Source: JAIBJP01 sp035639875 (GTDB lineage: Bacteria > Actinomycetota > Thermoleophilia > Gaiellales > Gaiellaceae). From it: a DNA stretch of 29,686 nt. The stretch's first letter is position 1. Each line of letters begins with the position of its first letter. The stretch covers positions 1-29,686 of the forward strand of contig DASQXE010000129.1 of assembly GCA_035639875.1 (NCBI GenBank), given 5' to 3'. Positions 6,864-12,808 of the stretch are shown here, piece after piece. Under the pieces are notes generated by a model, which was not told where the DNA came from, made no database searches, and saw only the letters and a program-made list of their open reading frames with translations. The translations under genes and the position numbers were made by a program.

Positions 6864-7630
6864 CGCGCCTGTACGTCCACGAGTGGGGGGACCCGGACGC
6901 CCCGTCGCTCGTCTGCCTCCACGGCGTCCAGGCTCATGGGGGGCGGTTCCGGCGGCTCGCGGAAGAGCGACTTGCCTCCCGTTGGCATGTCGTCGCCCCG
7001 GACCTGCGCGGACACGGGCGCTCGTCATGGGACGGACCCTGGGCGCTCGAAAACCACCTCGCGGACCTTCTGGAGACGGTTCCGGTTCCAGCCGCCTGGA
7101 TCGGGCACAGCTTTGGAGGCCGTCTCGTTGCCGAGCTCGTCGCACGACGACCCGATCTCGTCGACCGGGCGGTGCTTCTCGACCCCGCTCTCACGGTGCC
7201 GCCGGACTACGCGCAGTTTCTGGCCGGCGAAGAGCTCGCTTCCGACGGCTCGTTCGCCACGGTCGATGATGCGATCCAGCAGACGTTCGCCGGCCTTTTC
7301 AGACGTCCGCCGGCGATCCTCGAGGAAGAGGTTCTCGAGCACCTCGAACGGGGCGCCGACGGCCGCTACCGCTTCCGGTACTCGCGCGAGGCCGTCGCGG
7401 CGGCGTATGTCGAAGTGGCCGCACCGCCGGCGCCGTGGCAAGACAAGGGTGTCCCGACGGTGATCGTCGCTGGGTCGCTGTCGAAGTTCGTCAGCGTGGG
7501 AGAGGTGGACGTCTACCGGCGCAGGCTCGGCGACCGGCTTCGAGTGATCGTCGTCCCCGGCGGACACAGCGTTCTCTGGGACGCGTTCGACGAGACGGCG
7601 GACGCAATCGAGCGTTTTCTCAACAGCTAG
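6860..7630 (+). CDS. Alpha/beta-fold hydrolase, probable CTG start
   Basis: A hydrolase of about 256 aa with the alpha/beta-hydrolase fold. The oxyanion-hole motif LVCLHG, the strand-turn VVAPDLRGHGRS, the nucleophile elbow GHSFGGR (catalytic Ser) and the late catalytic His in VVPGGHSVLWDAF are all present in the right order; substrate unknown. The frame has a stop at 6848-6850 and then no ATG, GTG or TTG until 7172, well past the nucleophile, so the true start must be non-standard. The best candidate is CTG at 6860, overlapping the etf stop as CTGA and preceded by GAGGG (6849-6853) at 6-nt spacing. It gives the N-terminus TRLYVHEWGDPDAPSLVCLHG, which is normal for the family. Its stop (TAG) shares CTAG with the convergent VOC gene. 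Confidence 0.85.
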   Translation: MTRLYVHEWGDPDAPSLVCLHGVQAHGGRFRRLAEERLASRWHVVAPDLRGHGRSSWDGPWALENHLADLLETVPVPAAWIGHSFGGRLVAELVARRPDLVDRAVLLDPALTVPPDYAQFLAGEELASDGSFATVDDAIQQTFAGLFRRPPAILEEEVLEHLERGADGRYRFRYSREAVAAAYVEVAAPPAPWQDKGVPTVIVAGSLSKFVSVGEVDVYRRRLGDRLRVIVVPGGHSVLWDAFDETADAIERFLNS

Positions 7631-8046
7631 CGGGGTGCCTGCATGAACATCCAGCGGTGCCCTTCGAGGTCGGCCGCGTTGTACAGCCGCCCGTACGGCT
7701 GGTCCTCGGGCTCCCGCAGGATCGTCGCGCCTGCCGCGCGCGCCCGCTCGTAATGGCCCTCGACGTCGTCCACGTAGATCAGCACTCCGTCGACGATGTT
7801 GGGCGTGAAGAGCCACTTCGCCGCCTGCTCACATTCGTCCGCATGGTGCGCTGGACTGCGGTAGTCGCGCGAAGGCGAGCCGAGCATGACGAGGGCACCG
7901 TCGAGCTCGAGTTCCGCATGACTGACCCTCCCGTCCGGCTCCGTATAGCGCTCGCCGTGCTCGCGGAAGCCGAACACGTCGCTGAGCCAATCGACGGCTG
8001 CCGCAACGTTCTCGTACGAGATCATCGGCACCGCGCGCTGCTCCAT
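7627..8046 (-). CDS. VOC superfamily (glyoxalase/bleomycin resistance-like) protein
   Basis: A 139-aa protein with one vicinal-oxygen-chelate domain of two beta-alpha-beta-beta-beta modules: VPMISYENVAAAVDWLSDVFGF at the N-terminus, ELDGALVMLGSPS in the middle, then VDDVEGHYERARAAGATILREPEDQPYG and ending NAADLEGHRWMFMQ. Potential metal ligands are His in VSHAEL and the conserved Glu/His near DLEGHRW. The family includes lyases, dioxygenases and drug-binding proteins, so the reaction is open. It starts 10 nt after the arginase stop and is probably co-transcribed with it. An internal ATG (MISYENV) is an alternative start. The stop codon overlaps that of the convergent hydrolase, with no room for a terminator. 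Confidence 0.88.
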   Translation of the reverse strand: MEQRAVPMISYENVAAAVDWLSDVFGFREHGERYTEPDGRVSHAELELDGALVMLGSPSRDYRSPAHHADECEQAAKWLFTPNIVDGVLIYVDDVEGHYERARAAGATILREPEDQPYGRLYNAADLEGHRWMFMQAPR

Positions 8047-8056
8047 CGGCCGGACG

Positions 8057-8956
8057 CTAGAGGATACGCGCGCCGAGCGCGCTGGCTGCGAGCTCGACTG
8101 CGAGCCGCCCCGTCGCGTTCTCCCGGTCGAGAATTGGATTCACCTCGACGATCTCCAGGGAGCCGAAGTCGCAGCTTTCCGCGACGAGCTCCATGGCGAG
8201 GTGCGCCTCGCGATACGAGAGTCCTCCGCGAACCGGCGTGCCGACGCCCGGCGCAGCCTCCGGATCGACGACGTCCATGTCCAGCGATACGTGCACGAAG
8301 GCAGCGCCCTCAATTCGCTCGATCGCTTCGCGCACGACGGCCTCGACCCCGCGCCTGTCGAAGTCGCTCATCGTGTACGCGGCGATGCCGAGCTCCTTGA
8401 CGAGCTCCCGTTCCCCTTCGTCGAGGGAACGGAGGCCGAGGAGGGCGACGTGCCCGGGGTCCAGCTCGCGCGCGGGCCAGCTATCGCTTGCGAAAGTCTC
8501 CGGCGCGAGCCCGAGAGCCGCCGCAAGCGGCATTCCGTGGACGTTCCCGCTCGGAGAGGTCTCCGGAGTATTGAGATCGCCGTGGGCATCGAACCAGAGG
8601 ACCCCGCCGGGTTCCGCGAGCGACGCCAGCCCGCCGAGCGTTCCAATCGCAACCGAGTGGTCGCCGCCGAGGACGACCGGGACCGCGCCCCCTTCTGCGG
8701 CTTGCTTGACGAGAGCGGCGATCTTTGCGGACACAGCTTTGATCTCCTCGAGAAACCGGGCTCGGGGATCACCCTCGTCCGTCGCCTCGGCGACGCCGAC
8801 TTCGACGTTTCCGAGGTCCTCCACGTCCAGCCCGAGCGCGGCGAGCCGCTCGTCAAGACCCGCGTAGCGGATGGCCGAAGGGCCCATGTCCACGCCTCGG
8901 CGACCGGCGCCCAGGTCGAGCGCAGCCCCGATGATGGCGACCCGCCTATCCGTCAT
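8057..8956 (-). CDS. rocF: Arginase (ureohydrolase, Mn-dependent)
   Basis: A 299-aa cytoplasmic enzyme that hydrolyses L-arginine to ornithine and urea. The binuclear manganese motifs are complete: VVLGGDHSVAIG (first His), WFDAHGDLNTPETSPSGNVHGMP (the Asp/His ligand set followed by the arginine-specific loop), and VSLDMDVVDPEAAPGVGTPV (the last Asp pair). The TPETSPSGNVHGMP loop separates true arginases from agmatinases. Length fits (about 300). The ATG at 8956 has no Shine-Dalgarno sequence; a TAGCCT -10 box 8 nt upstream predicts a leader of about 2 nt. That box shares its TA with the -10 box of the divergent tRNA-Phe. It forms a probable operon with the downstream VOC gene. Confidence 0.93.
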   Translation of the reverse strand: MTDRRVAIIGAALDLGAGRRGVDMGPSAIRYAGLDERLAALGLDVEDLGNVEVGVAEATDEGDPRARFLEEIKAVSAKIAALVKQAAEGGAVPVVLGGDHSVAIGTLGGLASLAEPGGVLWFDAHGDLNTPETSPSGNVHGMPLAAALGLAPETFASDSWPARELDPGHVALLGLRSLDEGERELVKELGIAAYTMSDFDRRGVEAVVREAIERIEGAAFVHVSLDMDVVDPEAAPGVGTPVRGGLSYREAHLAMELVAESCDFGSLEIVEVNPILDRENATGRLAVELAASALGARIL

Positions 8957-8964
8957 GCGGCAGG

Positions 8965-8974
8965 AGGCTAGACT
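8965..8974. promoter_or_regulatory. Symmetric bidirectional -10 element (arginase / tRNA-Phe)
   Basis: AGGCTAGACT gives TAGACT on + (8969-8974), which places a start about 4 nt before the mature tRNA, and TAGCCT on - (8970-8965), 8 nt before the arginase ATG. The two boxes share TA at 8969-8970, the same geometry as at 976-985 and 27466-27475. Confidence 0.5.
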
Positions 8975-8984
8975 GTCCGCGCCA

Positions 8985-9057
8985 GGCGAGGTAGCTCAGT
9001 CGGTAGAGCACACGGCTGAAAACCGTGGTGTCGCCGGTTCGATTCCGGCCCTCGCCA
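8985..9057 (+). tRNA. trnF: tRNA-Phe (anticodon GAA)
   Basis: A complete 73-nt cloverleaf. The acceptor stem GGCGAGG (8985-8991) pairs with CCTCGCC (9050-9056), followed by discriminator A at 9057. The D-arm is GCTC/GAGC, and the anticodon stem CACGG/CCGTG encloses the loop CTGAAAA, giving anticodon GAA. The T-arm is GCCGG/CCGGC with loop TTCGATT. CCA is not encoded (ACTT follows). No second copy of the tRNA 3' end was seen, so there is no sign of an att-flanked insertion. Confidence 0.97.
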
Positions 9058-9063
9058 CTTAGG

Positions 9064-9089
9064 CATGGGGAAACCCTGGTTCCCCCATG
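9064..9089 (+). terminator. Hairpin terminator downstream of tRNA-Phe
   Basis: CATGGGGAAACC and GGTTCCCCCATG form a nearly perfect inverted repeat (12 positions, one A-C mismatch) starting 7 nt after the tRNA. A 6-nt loop is reached if the innermost pairs stay open. No T-tract follows (AGCCCCC). It most likely ends the tRNA transcript. Confidence 0.6.
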
Positions 9090-9266
9090 AGCCCCCTCCT
9101 TGACGGCGGTTACGCCCCGCTTTCGTTGGCGGAGCCGGCGGCTCAAACGCTTATCCGTCCGTCTCCTGACGGATCGCCGTCGGGAGCCGCGCGCGCCATG
9201 TCGCGCGCGGCAGCGGCGCGTAATGTGAGCAAAGGGTTGGCCTGCTCAGGAACTCGTAAGAGTGGC
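9090..9266. repeat. Non-coding stretch with two strong stem-loops
   Basis: I see no convincing gene here. Two inverted repeats lie 12 nt apart: ATCCGTC (9153-9159) with GACGGAT (9168-9174), loop 8 nt, and a perfect 10-bp stem GCCGCGCGCG (9186-9195) with CGCGCGCGGC (9202-9211), loop CCATGT. The region follows the tRNA terminator hairpin. It could be the 5' part of a structured RNA or the leader of the small reading frame that follows; neither can be shown from one sequence. Confidence 0.45.
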
Positions 9267-9524
9267 ATGCGGCGGTGGTTTCCGCGCTTCAGGGCCGTTC
9301 TGCTCGATGATGATCGCCAAGTGGCCGCGGTCTCTTCACTGGCGAGGGCTGAGGAGATCGCTGGCCTCCTGCGGGTCATCCTCCGGGCCGAGTGGCGCGC
9401 GGATGTCGAGGAAGTTCTTCGTTCGGACGACGCCGAACTAGTAGACCAGGTGGCCGCGCTGCTCGAACGTATTGATCCTGCGAAGAGGATTCGCCTCCAC
9501 GGCACCGGCATCCGCTGGTGGTGA
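9267..9524 (+). CDS. Hypothetical small protein (doubtful)
   Basis: A reading frame of 85 aa from the ATG at 9267; it is also open from a GTG at 9225 and an ATG at 9087. The product is amphipathic and charged (AVLLDDDRQVAAVSSLARAEE, then LLRVILRAEWRADVEEVLR and LVDQVAALLERIDPAKRIR), suggesting helices, and ends GTGIRWW. I do not recognise it. Third-position GC is visibly lower than in neighbouring genes (many GAT, GAA, CGT, GTT, CTT codons). One minus-strand frame across the same DNA has an equally plausible codon pattern but contains stops. It may be real, decayed, or chance in a 540-bp gap between tRNA-Phe and the DUF167 gene. Confidence 0.25.
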   Translation: MRRWFPRFRAVLLDDDRQVAAVSSLARAEEIAGLLRVILRAEWRADVEEVLRSDDAELVDQVAALLERIDPAKRIRLHGTGIRWW

Positions 9525-9597
9525 GCACGCGTATGGAAGGCCGAAGGTCTGGAAGTAGACGCGGATCGCACCGCCAGCTGTCCATTTGTCACCCACG
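9525..9597. other. Short intergenic segment, nothing recognised
   Basis: Between the doubtful small frame and the DUF167 gene I see no -10 box, hairpin or RNA gene. A minus-strand frame through here translates to about 50 residues of protein-like sequence before a stop, but it matches nothing I know. Confidence 0.3.
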
Positions 9598-9870
9598 TTG
9601 GCCCGCGTGACCCTGACCGTTTCCCCCGGCGCTCGGCGCTCCGCGATCGTCGGCCGCCACGGCGACGGATGGAAGGTGAGCGTCACTGCACCGCCGGAGC
9701 GCGGGCGCGCGAACGAGGGAGTCCTGGAGCTCGTCGCCGACGCGCTCGGCGTCCCACGACGCCGCGTCCGGCTCTTGAAGGGCGAGTCCTCGCGGCGCAA
9801 GACGGTCGAAGTCGACGGGCTCGACGACGAAGAGGCCGCGCGCCGACTTGACGCTGCTGCCAATCGCTAG
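9598..9870 (+). CDS. DUF167 / YggU family protein
   Basis: A 90-aa cytoplasmic protein of the small DUF167 (YggU) family, whose function is unknown. It has the family features throughout: VTLTVSPGARRSAIVGRHG at the start, the central VSVTAPPERGRANEGVLELVADALGVPRRRVRLLKGESSRRKTVEVDG, and a short C-terminal helix. The start is uncertain. TTG at 9598 or GTG at 9607 would both give normal family N-termini, and TTG at 9586 adds four residues; none has a Shine-Dalgarno sequence or a nearby -10 box. It is convergent with the cupin gene, 34 nt apart. Confidence 0.85.
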   Translation: MARVTLTVSPGARRSAIVGRHGDGWKVSVTAPPERGRANEGVLELVADALGVPRRRVRLLKGESSRRKTVEVDGLDDEEAARRLDAAANR

Positions 9871-9904
9871 CGAGACGCCATCCGGGCCCGGTACCCCGTG
9901 ACCG

Positions 9905-10342
9905 CTACCGCACGTCGTGGATCAGCCACAGACGTTCGCCGGTCTGTGACCGGGTTCGCGCTCGAGCTGTGATCTGGTGCAAGTTCGGATATTCGGCCCC
10001 CTCGGGCGAGACGATGGTGGACGCGACCAGGTAACGGACAGGCTCGCTCGTCTCGTTCGAAACGCCGTGCGCACCTTCAGGCCCGGTCGGAAAATGCACC
10101 GCCTCACCCTCCTCGAGCTCGCGGGTTCCCGAACCTGTGCGCAAGGTTGGCCGACCGCGCAGCACCACCAGGAACTCCTCCGCCCCGTGGTGGAAGTGGA
10201 ACGGCACCCAGTTCCCCGGGCCGAGTTCGTAGACGCTTGCGCCGAGGCCCGCGCCACGAGGCAGACGCTTCGACCGGCTGCCGCCCCCGGACCAGTCCTC
10301 CCCCGGGTCCCACGCGTCAGACCAGATGTTGTTATCGCTCAT
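9905..10342 (-). CDS. Cupin domain protein
   Basis: A 145-aa single-domain cupin. Motif 1 is present as GNWVPFHFHHGAEEFLVVLRG (two His and Glu as metal ligands) and motif 2 as EEGEAVHFPTGPEGAHGVSNET (Pro and the last His). Proteins of this type may be isomerases, dioxygenases or small-molecule binders; no substrate can be assigned. The start is set at the ATG at 10342 (MSDNNIWSDAWDPGEDW) instead of eight codons upstream, because TACGGT (10354-10349) ends exactly 6 nt before this ATG, predicting a leaderless mRNA; there is no Shine-Dalgarno sequence. It stands alone, convergent with DUF167. Confidence 0.85.
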   Translation of the reverse strand: MSDNNIWSDAWDPGEDWSGGGSRSKRLPRGAGLGASVYELGPGNWVPFHFHHGAEEFLVVLRGRPTLRTGSGTRELEEGEAVHFPTGPEGAHGVSNETSEPVRYLVASTIVSPEGAEYPNLHQITARARTRSQTGERLWLIHDVR

Positions 10343-10348
10343 GGCCGG

Positions 10349-10354
10349 ACCGTA
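10349..10354 (-). promoter_or_regulatory. -10 box of cupin gene (leaderless)
   Basis: TACGGT on the minus strand, separated by exactly 6 nt from the ATG at 10342, so the predicted start is the A of the start codon. No -35 element seen. Confidence 0.45.
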
Positions 10355-10411
10355 CAACCGGCGCACGAGCTGCGTTGACCCTCTGGGCCGGCGCGTCTTC
10401 TCGGTGGAAGG

Positions 10412-10631
10412 TCAGCCCTTGTACCCGATCACCGCTTTCTCCGGAGCGCGCACGAGGGTCACGAAGCTCGCCAGGTATGCACACCCGTCCGCGACAACGA
10501 GTGTCGAGAGCGCCGGCTCGAAGCCTCCTTCGGCAGCACCCGGCAATCAGTACGCAACGCCGAGGGCCGAGCGCGAAGGCAAACGCGATCTTCAGCCAGG
10601 CTGCGTCGAGACGAGGGCGGCGCACTGCCAC
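10412..10631 (-). pseudogene. Remnant of a small two-helix membrane protein gene (frameshift + nonsense)
   Basis: From a GTG at 10631 the minus strand reads a basic start and a hydrophobic helix (DAAWLKIAFAFALG) with coding-like third-position GC, then goes out of frame at a 7-bp tandem duplication (GCCGAGG GCCGAG on the + strand, 10559-10571). Removing one 7-bp unit restores one frame running to the TGA at 10412, through GVAY, a single in-frame TGA at 10547-10549 (one base from TGG, Trp), then EGGFEPALSTLVVADG and LASFVTLVRAPEKAVIGYKG. The reconstructed product would be about 70 aa with two membrane segments. I do not recognise the family. It lies just downstream of the operon terminator. 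It could instead be chance, but the exact 7-bp duplication is suggestive. Confidence 0.45.
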
Positions 10632-10687
10632 GGCCGGCGAGGTTCGCTCTCGCCGTGCCCGATCCTCTCCGTGACACTTTGGGCAGG

Positions 10688-10729
10688 AAAAACGACGTCC
10701 GGGCCGGTGCTACCGCGCCGCGGACGTCG
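10688..10729 (-). terminator. Intrinsic terminator of the haem/cytochrome operon
   Basis: Read on the minus strand: CGACGTCCG, a 19-nt loop containing a smaller CGGT-AGC-ACCG hairpin, then CGGACGTCG (a perfect 9-bp stem) followed directly by TTTTT. It lies 14 nt after the stop of the methyltransferase gene. This is the only classical rho-independent terminator in the window. Confidence 0.88.
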
Positions 10730-10743
10730 CTTGGGGCGGCATC

Positions 10744-11367
10744 CTAACCGTCCTTTTTCCGAACGGCAAGGAACGCGGTTCCGCCTCCGGCCGTGAGATC
10801 CTCGAAGTTCCCGAACCCGAGTGGTGCCAGCCTCGCCCTCAGCGTCTCCGGCGGCACGTAGATCGGCGTCTCCGGCCCCCGCGACGACGCGAAGATGGCC
10901 GTTCCGCCCGGCGCCGTCACACGCGCGAGCTCCTCGAAGAAGGGGATCATGTTCTGGAGGATGACGAGGTCGAACGCGCCGTCCTCGAATGGCAAGGCGG
11001 CGCCGTCCGCTACCGCGAAGCGGACTCGGTCGGCGAGCTCCGGCGGGAGCAGGCGCGCGGCCTGCTCGACCATCGCCGGCGCCAAGTCGACGCCGACGAC
11101 CTCCGTCTCCGGAAAGACGCGGGCAACGACTCGTGCCGCTTTCCCCGTTCCTGTACCGAGGTCGAGAGCGCGGTGCGGCCTGGCCGAGACGCGCTCCAGG
11201 GCCGCTCCCAGCGGGATCAAGCCCTCGGGCCCAATGCGCTCTTCCCAACCCGCCGCCATCCAGTTGAACTGTCCGCGCAGGGGCCGCCTGAAGACCCGCC
11301 ACAGGCGCGGCCGGGCAACAACCGCGCGGGTGGCGAAACGGGCGAATCGGCGTCCTGCCGCATTGAT
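10744..11367 (-). CDS. Class I SAM-dependent methyltransferase (UbiE/MenG-like fold)
   Basis: A small-molecule methyltransferase. Motif I is ALDLGTGTGKAARVVA with the acidic ribose-binding Asp in VVGVDLAPAMVEQA, then FAVADGAALPFEDGAFDLVILQN, and FFEELARVTAPGGTAIFASS as the post-motif region. The acceptor is unknown. The first standard start codon is the ATG at 11259 (171 aa). However, the upstream frame encodes RFARFATRAVVARPRLWRVF and RRPLRGQFNWMAAGWEER, which is the normal N-terminal helix of this group, and it contains no ATG, GTG or TTG. I extend it to the ATC at 11367 as the most upstream plausible start, 8 nt after the preceding stop; a CTG in between is also possible. It is the last gene of the operon, ahead of the intrinsic terminator. 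Confidence 0.82.
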   Translation of the reverse strand: MNAAGRRFARFATRAVVARPRLWRVFRRPLRGQFNWMAAGWEERIGPEGLIPLGAALERVSARPHRALDLGTGTGKAARVVARVFPETEVVGVDLAPAMVEQAARLLPPELADRVRFAVADGAALPFEDGAFDLVILQNMIPFFEELARVTAPGGTAIFASSRGPETPIYVPPETLRARLAPLGFGNFEDLTAGGGTAFLAVRKKDG

Positions 11368-11375
11368 GACTTCCG

Positions 11376-12161
11376 TTACGTCGGCGACAGTCGCACCTCC
11401 TCGCCAACTCGCGCCGAGAACATGTGCGCGGCGTTGCCCCGGTTGATCGCGAGCGCGATGTTCCGGTATGCGTCCTCGTACAGAACGATGTCGCCCGGCC
11501 GAACGTCCGCGAAGGTGCGCGCCGCGATCGCAAAGTAGCGCTCGAAGCGCACCTCGACCTCGACCCGCGTCCCGGGAACGATGCCCACGCGCTCCAGGTC
11601 CTCGCTCCTCAGGTTCAGCTGGATGTTCCCGTAGCGGTCGACGTAGAGGGCGGTCGCACGGATACGAGTCTGGCCCAGCCGCGGCTCGGGAACCTCGAGG
11701 CGCATCAGCCCGTCCGCACTCAGCGGAGGACCAAGATTTGTCAGCTCGACGCCAAGCGCGAGGTGCGCCGCGACCGGCGCGAAGATGTCCCGGCCGTGGA
11801 AGGTGCGCGAGACGGGCGCGAGCAGATACTCCTCGCTCGCGATCTCGACGGCCTCCGCGATTCCGCCCAGCCGATCGGCCGCCACGAGCAAAAGGCCGTT
11901 GTCGGGCCCGACGTACAGGCGCCCGTCTCCACCGCGCAGGGCGAGCGGCTTGCGGTCGCCGCCGACGCCCGGGTCGACGACGGCGACGTGCACGCCGACG
12001 GGCATGTACGGCAGCGTGTTCGCCAGGACGAGCGCGCCTTGGAGCACGTGTTGCGGCGGAATCCCGTGCGTAATGTCGATCACCTCGACGTCGGGGGCAA
12101 TCCGCTTGATCACGCCGCGGCAGGTGCCCGCGAAGTCGTCCTCGAGGCCGAAGTCGGTCAG
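11376..12161 (-). CDS. SAM hydroxide adenosyltransferase (DUF62 / SAM_adeno_trans), probable CTG start
   Basis: Family enzymes hydrolyse S-adenosylmethionine to adenosine and methionine and are relatives of the fluorinase and chlorinase. The sequence has the adenosine-binding TDFG at the very N-terminus, VIDITHGIPPQHVLQGA, the Asp/Arg part of the catalytic triad in VVDPGVGGDRKPLAL, its His in TFHGRDIFAPVAAHLA, and the C-terminal barrel (DRYGNIQLNL, PGDIVLYEDAYRNIALAINRGNAA). In this frame a TAA is followed by no ATG, GTG or TTG before TDFG; the first standard start (GTG at 12113) would delete the substrate site. CTG at 12161 overlaps the hemD stop as CTGA and gives an N-terminus of (f)MTDFGLEDDF. 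An ATC about 15 codons or fewer upstream is the alternative. The length of 261 aa fits. Confidence 0.88.
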   Translation of the reverse strand: MTDFGLEDDFAGTCRGVIKRIAPDVEVIDITHGIPPQHVLQGALVLANTLPYMPVGVHVAVVDPGVGGDRKPLALRGGDGRLYVGPDNGLLLVAADRLGGIAEAVEIASEEYLLAPVSRTFHGRDIFAPVAAHLALGVELTNLGPPLSADGLMRLEVPEPRLGQTRIRATALYVDRYGNIQLNLRSEDLERVGIVPGTRVEVEVRFERYFAIAARTFADVRPGDIVLYEDAYRNIALAINRGNAAHMFSARVGEEVRLSPT

Positions 12162-12808
12162 GAGGGTGATGAACCGGCTCGCGATGCGGCGAGCTTAACG
12201 GCTCGCACCACGCCTTCCAGGTCGTGTGTGTCGGCCTCGGCGACGACGTTCAGTCCGCGGCGTTCGGCCTCCTCGGTGGTGATCGGCCCGATGGAGACGC
12301 AAGCCGGGCGCGCGCGGGTCGCGGCGAGCGCTCGCGCAGTCGAGGCGGACGAGAGGACGGCGAGGTCGACGTCCGGAAAGGAAGCGGGCACGACCTCGAC
12401 GGTCCGGTAGAGCGGGACGAAATCAGCGGCGAGCTCCTCCACGACCAGGCGGCGGGCGCCCTCCGCCGCCGGAAAGAGGACGCGCCCGGCCGGGTTGGGA
12501 AGCTCCTCGAGGAGTCCCTCCTGGGTCGAGCGTCTGGCGACGAGAGCCGGCTCGACGCCTTTCGCCAGCAGGGCCTCCGCGGTTCCCTGCCCGATGGCGG
12601 CAACCTGAGGCAGCGGCCCCTCGAGCCGGCGGAAGAGCTCGTCGACGGCGTTTCGGCTCGTCAGGATCACCCAGTCGTAGCCGTCGGCGCGAATCGGCGG
12701 TCCCTCGATGGGTTCGATGCGTATCAGTGGCGCTTCCACGACGTCGAGACCCGCGTCGCGCAGACGGACCGCGAGCCGCGCGTCAGTGCCCGTGACCGCG
12801 ACCTTCAC
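12158..12808 (-). CDS. hemD: Uroporphyrinogen-III synthase
   Basis: A 216-aa enzyme that closes and inverts ring D of hydroxymethylbilane to make uroporphyrinogen III. The family is poorly conserved, but the expected pieces are present: VKVAVTGTDARLAVRLRDAGLDVVEAPLI at the start, DGYDWVILTSRNAVDELFRRL, QVAAIGQGTAEALLAKGV, VLFPAAEGARRLVVEEL, VLSSASTARAL and ACVSIGPITTEEAERRGL. Position supports it: it follows hemC with a GTGA stop-start overlap (12805-12808), which fixes the GTG start. The frame is open further upstream, but that would run across hemC. It overlaps the following SAM hydrolase gene at CTGA. Confidence 0.9.
   Translation of the reverse strand: MKVAVTGTDARLAVRLRDAGLDVVEAPLIRIEPIEGPPIRADGYDWVILTSRNAVDELFRRLEGPLPQVAAIGQGTAEALLAKGVEPALVARRSTQEGLLEELPNPAGRVLFPAAEGARRLVVEELAADFVPLYRTVEVVPASFPDVDLAVLSSASTARALAATRARPACVSIGPITTEEAERRGLNVVAEADTHDLEGVVRAVKLAASRAGSSPS

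Noticed and set aside
9090..9266. Riboswitch or SRP/RNase P RNA in the tRNA-adjacent gap
   Set aside because: I looked for cobalamin-box, RNase P and SRP core motifs and found none; only simple hairpins are present.
9143..9592. Minus-strand frame of 149 aa beside the tRNA
   Set aside because: It is Ser/Arg-rich with no motif and no ribosome-binding site; it reads as a shadow of the opposite strand.
8985..9597. Integrative element inserted at tRNA-Phe
   Set aside because: No integrase gene and no duplicated tRNA 3' end within the window.
10326..10796. Plus-strand frames in the 10343-10743 gap
   Set aside because: They have no domain or start signal, and run across the cupin promoter, the probable pseudogene and the operon terminator.
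10592..11533. 313-aa minus-strand frame overlapping the methyltransferase
   Set aside because: It is out of frame with the conserved methyltransferase motifs and DUF62, and rich in Arg/Gly/Pro.
12150..12180. Programmed -1 frameshift fusing HemD to the SAM hydrolase
   Set aside because: There is no slippery heptamer or downstream structure at the junction; a CTGA re-initiation explains the overlap more simply.
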